Assembly (NCBI GenBank): GCA_018881555.1
Contig: JACAXG010000055.1
Span: forward strand, 2,170,001-2,234,000
DNA: 64,000 nt
Direction: 5' to 3'
DNA from: Amblyornis subalaris
Lineage: Eukaryota; Chordata; Aves; Passeriformes; Ptilonorhynchidae
This document shows positions 27,101 through 40,202 of the stretch, one piece after another. The stretch's first letter is position 1. Each line of letters opens with the position of its first letter. The translations under genes were made by a program, and so were the position numbers. A model generated the notes under the pieces. That model worked only from the letters and a program-made list of their open reading frames with translations, was not told the origin of the DNA and did not search any database.

Positions 27101-29959
27101 CACAAATGTACAGTTATGAGCTCACAGTGTGTCTACCCAAGCAAGTAGCCAGCTAAAGGTAACTAAATTATGCCTGCAAGTTCCTTTCAATGGGAGTAAA
27201 AGTGCAGAGTATGGCCCTAAGTGAACTACACCTATCCAGCTAAAATATGCTGCTGCCAATTGATTTTGGGGGGGTGATTTCATTCTGCTTCACAGGAAAA
27301 ACACATCTCATTTGACAGAGTGTAACAGACTGCTAAAGCACTTGGTAGCCCTCATGATCAATTAAAGGTCAGGATAGTTTGATAAATTATTAAAGGTATG
27401 AAGAAAGAAAAGACCAGCAACCATCAGATACATTATTCCACCCAGCAATGTTACCTTTATCTTTCCTGAAGTCATGTGTTTGTTTCATTATTGTTATTAC
27501 TGCTTCATTATTAAATAATAAATCCTTTCAGCATATGCAATGTTGGGGGAAAATACCATCCCCGTGTTAATAAGTGTACTAGAAAAAAACCCAGGTAAGT
27601 GTATAACATCCTAACAAAGTCTGTCACTAAAATCTGTAACTCCTCCTGTGGTCAGGAGACAACCAGAGCCTGAATACAGGAGCCTGATTCTTCGGAGGGT
27701 ACCACTGTGCTGAAGGGGCTCACACTTGAGACAAGAAGCATGGGTTTAATAACCTTTTGCTCCATATGTGAAATTTAAATGTATTTTCTTTATTGTTCTG
27801 AAAACAATAATTTATTGCAAGTTCACATTTGAATTACATTCACAACTTGGGATCCAGGTATGAAACAGATCAGTTTAGGGCTTTTAGGTGCTTACAAGAC
27901 AAGTGCTTTATGTCCATATTTTTTAATTTTTACTGAAGCAAGTCCTTCACTAGAAACACAGGTTTGCAGAAATGAACCACTTATGAACAGATTTTTGAAA
28001 ATTTGCTCTGAAAGAGAGGATATATTTTTGCTTAATCTCTCTTTTAATGTTCTACTTTAAAGGGATTGTTAATCAAAACTTTTGAGTAGCCTTTTGTTAG
28101 AACCCACTTAGGGTTATAATTTCATCGCAGGGATTTATGAGTACCAGTTTCATCAAACCTAACATGATTTACATATATGGAAATTGTGGAGCATGGGGAA
28201 GAGAATATCCCCTTTCTATAGCATAATTCCCAGGACACTGAATGAGTCCCTTGTGTAATGTGTGATATGGCTCCATGAGTCAGGGGGATGGGGTGGTGGG
28301 ACCCTGGTCTGCAGTGTGTTGGTGGTTTCAGGCCATTGTCAGAAGGGATGAGAGGACAATTTAGAGCTGAAGTCTAAGTGCTCCATAGAGAGCAACATGG
28401 CACTAAGTGCTCCAAGGCAAGTAGATTTAGTAACAGTAAACAGAGACCAGCAGTAATATAAATAGAAAATGCTAATAAGTTACTGTGTTGCTGAAATATA
28501 GAAGAAGAAAAAAATCCATTTCCAAAGGCTTGAGCCAAAATCTATTTTGAATGTTTTCCTAATAGTCCCAGCATGTTTTATAATAGCAACTCATATATAT
28601 TTCTTTATAGAAACCTGTTAGTCTGATACCTTCATTCTGCACTAGCTTTTCATAAGTCTATTTTAGCAGCATATTCCAGTTTATTTTGTTGAAGAAAAGC
28701 AACTGTCCCTGGTTTGCATCAACTTTTTTTTTTTAACTGTCGTTGTATTTGGCTGGTGTCTCATCTGTATGAGCACCTCTTGTACAACTTCCAAAAAATA
28801 TTGCATTGTTCTGAATCTTTCCACTTCGCAAAACGAAATCTTTGTCCCAGGAGCTAAACATCAGACACATCACTTGATAGGGTTTATACCAGTGACAAAT
28901 GTGACAAAGGGCCACCTTGTCATCATGCAAGACATCTGCTCCCACCAGACTCATCCTCGGAGCCAGCAGTAACCACATCCTTATCCTTAGGGCAGTGACA
29001 ATTCACCAAAGCAGCACTGGAGCCCCCTGGAATTGCCCTGAATTTGCTTTAGTAGAGGCGAACTGTGTAGTAGACTGTGAACCAGCAGTCTTAAAACCAT
29101 CCTGACCCGTTCACTTAAACAGAGCTGTGAACCAACCAAACCTCCCTGACCAGAGCAAGGAACATCGAATGAAAAGTTACTGTGCAATAACTAGAAAATC
29201 ACTCCACAGCTCAGTAAAAATGTAACTGCCCAACAGTCATCTATAAACACATGCATCCTGATTGGATCTGTAAAGCATCCTTTCCAAGGCAGTAACTTCC
29301 AAGGGCGTTTCGTTTTTTTTTAAACTAACCAGTCTTCACCCCAGACTCAGCTGTGCTGGGCTGAGTGGTTTGCATAGTGACAACATCCCTTCTTGGCTAT
29401 ACAGTTGCTGGTAACACCTCCTGGTATCCTATTTGCTCTTCTATTGCCTAGCACGACTAATTGGGATAATGACTTTACCTACAAAAGCCTAAGTCTCTCT
29501 TTAATTTATTTTAAATGGACTTAATGGTTTCTGGCAGCAGTCTGCCTTGTAGTGCATTTCATCTGTTTTGATCCTTTGCCCAGAGACATGTTTTGCATTT
29601 GCCCGCATTGCTGTCACTGCCTCAGTCACCACAGGACCCACTCAGCGCCTCATATCTTGGTTGCACTTGCAATGCCCCTAATTACTCTTTATACCTCTGT
29701 TATCAACCTTACTGGTGAACTCTGATGCTTTAAAATTGATAGTTTCCTCCAAGGCAAATTAAGTCAGCCAAACCAATCAATAACGATAACTGTATAATGA
29801 AACCAGAGGGACTTCCATATAAATCTTTCCAGATGGAGTATTTATCATTTGCAGACATCTCTTCCTGTTTTGGAGTGATGTTGTTATGGAAGTTATCCCA
29901 CTCTGTTCCCCCATTCCTTATCTCAGATGATCTGAAAGTCAACTTGAAACCATGTATTG
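21101..29959. other. intron 2 segment next to exon 3
   Basis: No repeat recognised. The first few hundred bases hold an exact octamer motif ATTTGCAT (21352-21359) and look more complex than ordinary intron. After 22321 there are no Ns until 30634. Open frames here (for example 26034-26393 minus, 119 codons) look like chance. Confidence 0.55.
28724..28734. repeat. poly(T) tract
   Basis: A run of eleven Ts with no element attached. Confidence 0.7.
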
Positions 29960-30215
29960 TGTTTTCCAGGTTAGCTGGGATAGAGTTCGTTTTCTTCCTG
30001 ATAGCTGGTACAGTGCTGCTTTGGATTTAGTATAATGTTGATAACACACTGATGGTTTAGTTGTTACTCAGTAGTCCTGATATTTAAGTCAAGGAATTTT
30101 TAGTGTCTCATGCTCTGCCAGCGAGCAGGTGCACAAGAATCCGGGAGGGAGCATGGCCAGGACAGCTGACCCAAACTAGCCAAAGGGATATTCTGTATAA
30201 TAGAATGTCATGCCT

Positions 30216-30226
30216 GGTCTATAACC
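30216..30226 (+). promoter_or_regulatory. degenerate LTR TATA box
   Basis: GTCTATAACC stands where related bird LTRs have a TATATAAA-type box, just upstream of the GAGTTGGCC block. It has decayed, so promoter strength is probably low. Confidence 0.5.
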
Positions 30227-30407
30227 CGGGAGAGTTGGCCAGGAGCTGCCAATTTCTGCTCGGGGACAAGATGGGCATCAGTCAGCGGGTGGTGAGCAGT
30301 TGTATTGGGCACCACTTGTTTTTTTTTCCCTTGGGTTTTATTCCTCTCTCTTTTTCGTTTTCATTATTATTATTGTAACTATTATTATATCGTACTTTAT
30401 TTCAATT

Positions 30408-30413
30408 ATTAAA
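30408..30413 (+). promoter_or_regulatory. LTR polyadenylation signal ATTAAA
   Basis: ATTAAA within TTATTAAACTG, in the usual position in the second half of the LTR. It would act only on plus-strand transcripts, not on RELN. Confidence 0.65.
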
Positions 30414-30524
30414 CTGTTCTTATTTCAACCCACGAGTTTTACCTTTTTCTGATTCTCTTCCCCATCCTGTGGGGGAAGTGAGCGAGCAGCTCGCTGTAGT
30501 TGGATGCTGGGGTGAAACTATGCA

Positions 30525-33500
30525 GAAGTGTGCAGAAGCCATGGTTTGTCCCTCACAGGCATCAGCTGTGACATCTCCACCGAGCTGGAGACAAGAGGCA
30601 GTTTCCATTCAGAGGAGCAGTCCTAGAGGTGCTNCAGATCTCCTGGTCCCCTCCCCACAGCTGGGCTTACAGCAGCCTCAGCAATGCCTACCTTAGGGTA
30701 AACTATGCAAGGTGTCCTACAGCCCCAAGTGCCCTTGCTGGGACATGGAAATGATCTGTGGCACAGCCAATCCCACCGTCTCTGGGAGACTTTCGGGACA
30801 GCTGTGTCTCATAAAAGCCTATCTGCCCAGGAAAGATCACATGCAGGCAGGAGTGATGCATCTGTGAGGGAAAAGCCAGCTGAGGTAGTGACAGACTATG
30901 GTTTTATCTTCGTACAGTTATACGTGGCCAGCCTCTGAAACATGTGCCATTTGTAAGCACTAGTTACACTGTCTGTAACACTGTGATCAAGAGTCAAGAT
31001 GTTTGCCTTTTTTCAGCAGCTGACACGAGTGACACAGTAGTGCTGGTTTGCTACAAATTCCTCAGAATTCATAAATATAAAAACCAGAATCGTAAACAAA
31101 GCTGTGTAATGGACACCATGGTCATTCTCAGTCTCTGCAAAGGGGTGAAGGGAGCCGAAAAATCACTGACCAAGTTTGTAGGAGAGGTAAGGGAGAAGTG
31201 GGGCTGGAAGAATGGTTTTATGCATTGAATGGAGGAATTTCAATTAAAACTCGATCTCCAGGAGTTCTTTTTTTGAAAGTATGCTGAAATTCAATGCTGC
31301 TGGCTAAAATCCACCAGTATCTCTGTCCAGATCCAATTAGTGGTGGAAGGAAGCACAGTCCTGTACACCACCTCCATGCTCCACAGATATTCTGATGTAT
31401 CAGGACAAAACCTGCTGGATTTGCCTCCTCTGTAGCCACAAATCTATTACATTGACAACTTTCATAGCATAGGAGAACCAAACTGAGGATGCTCTGGTGA
31501 CAAGGCATTAGGTTTGGGCTAAAGCATTCCTGTGAGGTTGTGTGTGCACTCCACAGGTGCTGTGTACCAACAGCAGGATGGGTGAGCCCAGAGGGGACAG
31601 CCGGCCTGGCTGAGGCCATGGCTATCAACAGCACCTGACTGACTCCCACCAGGGTGATCCCAATCATTCTCACCTTACTGTCATCAGAGAAATGCACAGT
31701 GGGGATAGAGGCAGAAGTTTTGATATTCGGGTACTCAGTAAAGCTGGAGTTTGAAAATCACAGTGTTTCCCTGTTACATGCTGCTCATGCTTTCTTTCAT
31801 GACCAAAACAGAAATATCAGCTGTGATTTGCAGACTCCTGTGGTATTTTTGGCAAAAAAAAAAAGAGAAAAGGTCCTCCTCTATGAACACACAAAAAGTT
31901 GCTTTAATTCTCTATGCATCTTTAACATCTCTTTTTATGATTAGTACAGAAAACAGAAAGTCTGACCATTGTTCCCTTTCCCTTGCAAAATGCGCGAAAA
32001 TTTACTTTGCCTCCCAGTTTATCTTAAATAGTGCAATGACCCCTCTCTTTGCAAATTCATGCTGCCTCTCCCCCACTGGTCAGCAACGGGCCATAATGTG
32101 GAGAGTGTTACAAAGAGAAGGACAGCATAGCCAGCATGCTGAATTTCTGCCCACTGAAGGCACAATGGCACCCGTAAGAAGAAAACTCTTCAGAAAACAT
32201 ATTGCAAGCTAACAAACATAAACAGAGCAAAACTTTCAGGAAACAAAACCTAAATACAAAATTTTACACACCTAAAGAAGGAAAAATAATCACGGCCAAC
32301 AAGCTCAGAAGGACAGTAAATCATTTTACTAATTCATTCCCATATTACTACTTTTACTCTAGTGACAAAAAAATCACCCACGAGAAACAATCTGGTGCAT
32401 TGCCCCCTGCCATATGGTATATATTGAGACATACATACCACAGACAGAAAATTGTAACACTGCAGTTTTGTTCTATCTGACAACATGTACAGTCAGTTGA
32501 GAGTCACAAGAATGCAAAGAAAGAAATTCTGCATTTCATTCCTTTGCCTGAAACATACTTCTAGACAAAACATCATCAATACTAAATATGCAAAAGCACT
32601 TCCAGATCAGATATAAGAAAGGCAAATAAAAGCAAGCTACCAAGAACAGTAACCCTCTGGTAAACTATCAGTCAATGTCAACCAAAACTTCTGTGGGAAA
32701 AGACTGCAGTTATTGAAGTCTTTGTCATCAGAAGTGCACTTTATGATTAAATGGTAAAGTCTAATCTTCTGCAGTCATTTCATGTTCAATACAGGATCTT
32801 AAAATACAGTCCTGGGAGTGCTGCCATGAAGCTGCTGTTGGGTTGACACTGTGGCAGGGCTGAGCCTTGGCCCCTGGAATAGCCCACACTGCTCCACACA
32901 CCTGGTGGAGCTGCAGGCCCTGCTGTTGTTAGTGTCCTATGCACTTATGGGGAAAAAAAGACTAAAACAGAAAAAATATTCACATCTGGAGCCTAATCAA
33001 TGTTCATGTGATAGCAGCCAATATCACAACATGTGTGAACATTTAGTGTGTTACAGAAATAGAGTGCAGGGGCTCTCTACTACATGACTTCCAAATCAAC
33101 CCATGGTTTTGCTGGAAAGAAGAAAGCTTTATCCAGACCTATAGAAATATGGTCCCACTATACCACCAAACCAAAGATCACATGTAAGAGNGTCTGAGCT
33201 GCATTTCAGGATCTGGGGTGGAAATGGGAAAAATATTTGGACTCCAGGTGTGGGGGTTGAGTGTGAGCAGAGCATCCCAGGAGCTCCTGTTGCATCAGCT
33301 AGATGCTTGAATTTGATCTTACACCTTGCTGGCTTCAGTTCCATGAATGAACACTTAGCTGAAAGCCTGCCTCTCCCAGCTGATGCCCCCCACTGTGACC
33401 GTAGTAGGATAAATGTTCCAAGACTTTACTGTGGTTTTAAAAAGGGTTTAAAAAATACGCTAAGTCAAAGTAACACCCAAGGGACTTACACTAGAGAGCT

Positions 33501-36500
33501 GCAGTCCCATTAATGTATAAAGAGAAGGCTAAAAATATAAAGATAAAACATGGGTCTGCTTTTTGACGTGCTAATCTGCCCTTAAAAAGAAAAATACCTT
33601 GAAGAGCTGCAGCTCTACTGGGAAGTTCCCCCCTTCATTATTGTTTTGCAATAAGGAGAAAAGTGTGTGTTTCACTAAGGGAGAAATTTAACTTTCCATC
33701 TCCAGGTCTCAAATACATTTTTTCTTGTTCAAGGCAGATTAGCAGTTCAGAAAATGAGCAGGTTTCCTAATTTACATTAATCTCAGCCCTGCCATGCATG
33801 CTAATTGAGGTGTTTTCTTCTGGGACTTCCAGATACTTTGCAGTTATAACTTTGCTGTTTAACACTGTAACATCAGCTCTCACAAATACCAGCCCTTCTC
33901 CACACGTTCACGTTCTCTAACCTGGCACTGATGTTTTTCTTGGAAGGCATACTGATTTATGAATGGAGTTAGAGCTTCTGGATCCTGTTGCCCATTGAGA
34001 AACTGGTATATAACAGGATATTTCTGGTAATTAAATGCTTGCCAAATCTACTTTAGGGACTTTCCAACTGATCTACAACTACAGGCCAAACATGCCAGAT
34101 AGTTTGATCTGAAAGAATGTGGGATCCTTAAGCTGACTAACAGAGTATTGTTCAGTGCAGTGGCCAAATCATAACTGAGGAAGGATATTGCATTGATTAA
34201 ACTGCTTCTTGGGTAGATTGAAGCCACAGCCTTACGAGTGAATCCAAATGGCGACAGAGCCATTCCAGAGTAAGGCTGAAGACAACACCAAGGTGGCCAC
34301 CTGGGGAAGATACTCCATGTCTACAAGTGAACAAAGATATGGAGGAGTGGGGAATGCCTGTGTCCTGCTTCCCCAAAAAATATTCATGGTAGAACATCTG
34401 TGATCACTAATTGTGGCTGTAATGAATTTACATACTCCACACTTATAACAGTGCCTGGTCTTTACTTTGCAATTTGTCTCAACAAATCACCATACTTCAT
34501 TTTGAAATAACTTCCATGATTATTTTTCCACCAATTTTTCATTTAAATGTTTTGAAATACCAGCATTGCACAACTGGAGCTGCAGGTTGTCCTGGCAATA
34601 TATCAAAAGCTGCAGGGCTGCCAATACTGTGCAGAATGGTCTGTATGGGTGTACTGTTTTTCTGAAGGGATACATACATTCGTTAAACAGCTCTATGCAG
34701 TGTAGTACAAAGCACAGATAGCTCTTTGGAGATGATCATCATCTATGCTTCAAATAGATAGCCATGGAGAAATAGTAATGATGGAAAGACCAAAAACATG
34801 CAATGTCATCTTCCAGCTTTTGAATGCTTCTTTTTCCCTTATTCATTCTCAAATGATACATTTAAGAGATCCTTTAAAATAGCAAATTAGGGAAATAAAG
34901 CATTTTATCACACATGAATACACAGGCCCTCACACTGCGTGACATAAACCCAGATCTGTCCAACCCATATCAACAGCTTATGCCACTTGAACCAGCCATC
35001 TTAAGATAAAGCTTGGTTATGCTGAAATCACTTTTCTGAATAATTAGACTTCTGTGAGCAGCTCCAAATTAGCTTTCAGCTAATTTCAGTTTAAGTCAGA
35101 TACTGATAAGAATTTATAAAGTTATTAAACTTCTACAAAAACTGAGTAAACACTTGAGCCCCTTATAACTCCCACAGGAATGGTCCAGACCACTTCAGCT
35201 TGTACTTTAGATGCTTAATGAGTCAGTCCTCACACAGCAAATGATTACACTCCTTTTATAAACAGCACAGAGAGATAGGTGCCTGTGATGGGCTCCAGAG
35301 AAATCTGCCTATAATTTATGACCCATTCAGTTGCACAAAAATTTCAAGCACTCCTTGATAATAAGGATTATGGAGCACAAAAAAATTAACATATGCAACA
35401 AACAGATTGTGGTTCCCCTTAGCTAGTCCTACAATACAGTTATTTCCAAGAAAATGAAGGAAAGAAATATTTTTCTTGCTAGCAGGCAACTTTTATTGTA
35501 CTATCAAAAACAAGACTCTTGCTAGAGATCTTGGCTATGAGCTAAAACAAATTCCCAATATTCACTGCAGTTGTGGTATTCAGAATTTTAAAATCTTTTT
35601 ATACATCTTCCTACTCACTCTGTGCAAATGGCAACTTTCAGAGATGTGTAACATGGGTGGATTACTTCAGGAGAAGCATACCATTAAGGACCGCTACATC
35701 AGTAAATTTGATTTACTTTTGAAGTAGGAAAAAGGTAAGATTTACTGAAAAATTGGTCAAAGAGTAACATTAAGAACAAAAAACCCACTGAATTTAAGAG
35801 AGGTCATGGTAAATCTCTGAGCACTACTGGGTAAGGCAGGTTGGTTTTGGTGGTCTCTGGGGTGCTTTTAAATCATGAAGGCAACAAAAGATGCTATATT
35901 AGTACAGGAAAGTTGAAAATAACCTTCAAGACAAATCTTTGCTNCTGAAGGGGATCGTTTCAACGTGATGTTTTATTCATAAAAATGAATGTGTGTCTAT
36001 ATTCAAAGCTGAGCCTGAAATGTCTCAGAGCATTTGGACAAGAAAGTAATAGTTAAGCAACTACATCTGTACAAGTATGGTTGTAGATATAAGTGTGCTC
36101 CACATCAGTACAGGTCTTCTTACAGGGAAAATGAATCAGCTAGTACAGTATAAGATATCTTTATCCTGTTAGAATTGGATCTCTGCTAGAGAATATACCT
36201 GTTTGATCACAGCTTCCTTCCTGAAGCTCCTGTTGTTTCATCAATGCACAATTTTTGTGCATAAAATACATCTTAAAATCCAGTATATCACAGAAAGTCT
36301 TATTTTAGAGCTTCTGAGACTTCTGTCCATACGATATTTCCTGAAGGAAAGCCTTTCTTTGGCCAGATGGTCTAAGCAGGAATACAGTACTTTTGCTTTG
36401 AGGCTTATGCTTTTCCCGTGGAGCTTTACTGAGCTCTGATGTACGTGGTCATGCGGTTCTTCCTTATAACTACTCAAAGAAAGAACATCCTATTCTTCAC

Positions 36501-38259
36501 TCCTTTCTGAAGGGACACCGGTGGATTGTGTTGCATTCAATTAAAAAATGCAGCTATGCCACATATTGCAGTACATTCCAGGACTGTTGACTGAATTGAA
36601 GGCTGACGTACAAACTTTTCATGCATTTTGTAAAAAAAACATTAATTCTACTTGAGTTCTTGGGTTAATTTTTTGCACTTTTACTTAAACAGCTTCATTT
36701 GAACAGTTAGTTTCTCTGGTCTCATGCCTACTTCTCCCTCACTCCCGTTGCTTCAGCAAACCTCCTTCCCCTCAACCTCTCCACCATGCCATTCCTTCTA
36801 CTCTGTCTGCTTCCATACTTTCTGTAGACCTCAAATATGCCTATTCAGATTGTCTCTGCAACCCATCCCTTCAATCTCTTTCCTCAAGCAGCTCTCAAAT
36901 TACAGTCCTCACCAGATGACTGCAGAACAGAGCCATCTTCACCTTCCTTCTTGAGAAGAAGTGGACCTAAGTAAATATCAAACAGCTAATTCCAAGGCAA
37001 ACCTCCAAGGTTCATGAAATCCAGCATTCATTGGTCAGGGGTTTTTCTGTAATCAGTCTTCTCAGAACAGTATGCTCACAAAATCCAAGAACTTCTGTAC
37101 AAACCTGTCAAGTCCTCAAGTGACTTCTGGAACTAAAGTGACCCACAAAGAACAAAAAATATAATTTCATTGCGGTGTGCTGTCACCAAAAGAGCACTTT
37201 TCCCTATGTTGTTCATCCATTTGACTGAAATCTGCAGAATTCCAGTTTGGCTCATGACAATTGTTGATTCTCTTTGTTTCATTCCCATTATTTGAAGGCG
37301 CCTTATTGTTTTCAGTGTCANCTAAACATAACTGGCCTATGTTGTAATTAAACTTTGATCAATTTTTTANTGGGATCTCAGAGGAAAACAGTATTTGACT
37401 AACATGTATTATTTTGCATGTATTAATCAAGTGAATTCTTGTTGAACTGCTGGAATTTCACATAATAACTACTCTTCTCCATTGTTAATTAGCAGAGCAG
37501 AAAAATAATAGAATCTGGTTTCACTGAAATAATACTTTTGTATCCAGAATATTCTGAAACTTTTATTTTAATTTTCAAATACCATTTTTAGCCTTTCCTG
37601 AGGCACTTTACTTAAAAATACAATATTCCTATATTCAAAATTAGTCCCAAACAGTAACAAAACAGACGTTTATGGCATTAAGCATTCGAATCACTTAGGC
37701 CAGCTATCCCTTATAAATCATCATTAAATAGCACTTCCATGAGTATTGTCATGAAATGTCAGTCAGCATTCTCATAAGCAACCTGGAAGATCTGAAATCA
37801 CCAACTGTGGCAACTTTCAGTGATATAAACATTTGTCAGGTGGGAACAAATTGTGAGTCAGGTTAGTCACATGGAATATGGTAAACAGAGTATTTGGTAA
37901 ACTGAGTCTACCTTAAAAATAGCAAAGCAAACCCTCCCAGACCTGCAGGAACAAGAAAGCTTGCAACAGCAACGACCTGCATGAGCAAGAGACTTCCCCT
38001 GAAGCCTGAGGTGCCCTTGCAAAATCACTTCACTGCTCTGTAGTAAAGAAGAGGAAAGACCCATCACATCGGGAGAGATGCTGGAACTGAGTAAAGCAGC
38101 CCCATGTGCTTCCTGTGCAACAACCAGAGCCACTAAGAACAGCTGCTGCTACCAGCAGGTACCAAATCTCTTCTGAGGGGTACAGAGGCGCCTGTTTTCC
38201 AGCCTGACACACTCTCTGTCACTCTGGTGAATCGGCAAATGGTTACAGGACTGGTGCCA
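30525..38259. other. intron 2 segment between LTR and CR1 cluster
   Basis: No repeat identified with confidence. A 159-codon minus-strand frame at 31218-31697 has no recognisable domain. A poly(A) run lies at 31854-31864. A possible conserved patch with POU and homeodomain-like words is at 33760-33870. Confidence 0.5.
31854..31864. repeat. poly(A) tract
   Basis: Eleven As followed by GAGAAAAGG. Simple sequence only. Confidence 0.65.
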
Positions 38260-39220
38260 CAGCCTTGGTCTTCAGTAGCAAGTGCTCCAGCCACACCACC
38301 TAAGTGGCAGAAGGCAAAGGCAGGGACTGGCAGAACATAGGATCACTTGCTGCAGGAGAAAGTCAGGTTAGAGACCATCTAAGGAACCTGAAGGCACACA
38401 AGTCTATGGGACCTCATGAGATGCATTCACGGGGCCTGAGGAAATTGGTGGATCAAGTTGCTCATGAAGTTCAAAAAGCTCAAGTGCAAGGTCCTGCACC
38501 TGTGTCAGAGCAATTCCAAGCACAAATACAGGATGGACAGAGAACAGATTGAGAGCCCTGAGGAGAAAGACTTGGGAGTGCTGGTGGATGACAAGTTGGA
38601 TATGCCTCAGCAACGTGTGCTTGCAGCCCAGAAAGCCAAATGTGTCCTGGGCTGCATCAAAAGGGATGTGGGCAGCAGGGTGAGGGAGGGGATTCTGCCC
38701 CTCTACTCGGCTCTGGTGAGACCCCACCTGCAGTGCTGTATCCACCTCTGGTGGTGCTCCCAACAAAAGAAGAATGTGGACCTGCTGAGTGGGTCCAGAG
38801 GAGTGCCACGAAGATGATTAATTAGAGGGATGAAACACAATTAGGATTGTTCAGCCTGGAGAAGAGGCTCCAGGGAGACCTAATAATGACCTTCCAACAC
38901 CTAAAGGGGGTCTACAAGAGAGATGGAAAGGAATTTTTTACAAGGGCATTTAGTGATGTGACAAAAGGGAATGACTTCAAGCTGCAGGAGAGTAGGTTTA
39001 GATTACATATTAGGAATAAATTATTTGCTGTGAGGGTGGTGAGGCACTAAAACAGGTTACTCAGTGAAATTGTGGATGCCCCATCCCTGGAAGTGTTCAA
39101 GGCCATGAATGGGCTTTGAGCAACCTGGTCTGGTGGAAGGTGTCCCTGTCCATGGCAGGGGTTTGGAACTAGCTGATCTTTAAAGTCCCTTGCAACCCAA
39201 ACCATTCCATGATTCTATGA
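38260..39220 (+). mobile_element. CR1 LINE, 5' truncated, with large internal deletion
   Basis: Translated fragments match the CR1 ORF2 C-terminal half: VRDHLRNLKAHKSMGP just before the RT core, then KCKVLHL, EKDLGVLVDDKLDM, ILPLYSALVRPHLQC and FSLEKRLQGDLIMTFQHLKG. The segment between LRKLVDQVA and LMKFKK, which in an intact copy holds most of the RT domain (fingers, the A, B and C motifs), is missing. The frame then breaks near 38780 and about 35 bases are lost around 38830. The 3' untranslated part is intact and ends in CCATGATTCTATGA at 39220, the typical CR1 octamer tail. Dead copy, antisense to RELN. The 5' border is approximate. Confidence 0.93.
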
Positions 39221-39604
39221 ACTGAGGCTACAAGAATACATATTGCTGGGGTTCATATTTTTAGAAGGAAGCTGAAAATTGCCAAAGTTTGGAAAAAAAA
39301 GCTGATCTGCTTTATACCTTCTGCTTAGATATAAAAATGATTCCTTACAGTAAAAAATCAGTATTCAATATATACAGGTTATAACTTATTTCTTGAAATT
39401 AAAAAGTGATTTGGTTTCAGTAGATAAGTTACCCTAACATAAAGAAAGTATCCCCTAAGAAGGGACTTCCAGACACACTGCTAAAGACATAGCAAGAAAC
39501 ATCAAAAAAGAGACACATTAAAATTAGAAGTTAGGCACATTTTTAAACAGAGTACGATTAGTGCCTGGGAAAAGAAGTATACAAAGTGGATTCTTTACTT
39601 CTAG

Positions 39605-40202
39605 AAGAACATGTAAGGTCATGCACTTTAGATAAAAACAAGAATACTTTCAGCTATAAGCTAGAAATGACTGAGGAGGAGAAAGCTCAGTCCACGTTAG
39701 TCAATCACTGTTTGACAATGAGCTACCAGTGTGAAAAAAGACAAACCCTGCCCTAGAACGTATCAGCTCAATTATTTCTAGTAACGATGGGGGAAGTATT
39801 AGTACGGTGCTGGTAAAGTATTGCTAAGACATCACTTCCATTATTGTGTGTCATTATGAACGCTTGTGTTCAAAAAAGATTAACTTAGGCTGGAGCAGCT
39901 GCAGAGAAGGACTACTAGGATGATGAGAAGAATGTAAAACATGTAACAAAAGGAGACAGAAAGAGCTTGTCTTGTTTAGAGACAGGATGACTGCTATTAC
40001 TAAATATCACGGGGTTGTAAAGGAGCTGTTTAAGCCAAAAGACAACCATGGTATAAGAACAAAGGGTTGAAACTGGACTTGAATAAATTTACTCTAATTT
40101 AGATCCATTTTAATCGCTAGGCAAATGAAGCATTGAAACAATTTTGCAATAGGAATTTAGGAGATAAACGACTATAACCAGCTTTAAGACGGAGCTTAAA
40201 TC
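39605..40202 (+). mobile_element. ancient CR1-type LINE remnant
   Basis: Much more diverged than the other copies. Blocks recognisable at the nucleotide level are GTCATGCACTTTAGA, TTTCAGCTATAAGCT, GAGGAGGAGAAAG, GCAGAGAAGGACTACTAGGA followed by TGATGAGAAG, GAGCTTGTCTTGTTTAG and CCAGCTTTAAGACGGAGCTT. They occur in the order expected for the 3' half of ORF2 in old amniote CR1 elements. No 3' tail is visible and many stops interrupt the frame. Borders are approximate. It begins about 385 bases after the preceding CR1. Confidence 0.75.

Larger units (their letters stand above)
29960..30524 (+). mobile_element. solo LTR of an avian endogenous retrovirus
   Basis: The sequence opens with TG and the block TTAGCTGGGATAGAGTT. 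It continues through the familiar interior of this bird LTR (GCTGGTACAGTGCTG, TAATGTTGATAACACACTGA, GACAGCTGACCCAAACT, ATTATTAAACTGTTCTTAT, CAACCCACGAGTTTTACC) and ends near TGCA. It is about 565 bases, with no primer-binding site or gag/pol/env remnant on either side, so it is a solo LTR left by recombination. It is oriented + and so antisense to RELN. I found no target-site duplication with these ends, so the exact borders are uncertain by several bases. Family class (ERVL or ERVK type) is not resolved. Confidence 0.88.

Noticed and set aside
31218..31697. 159-codon minus-strand frame
   Set aside because: No recognisable motif; composition and position in intron 2 fit a chance frame or an unknown old repeat.
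37760..37900. Possible further ancient CR1 fragment just upstream of the 38 kb CR1
   Set aside because: Only short, loose resemblance to a CR1 RT palm region; too weak to annotate.
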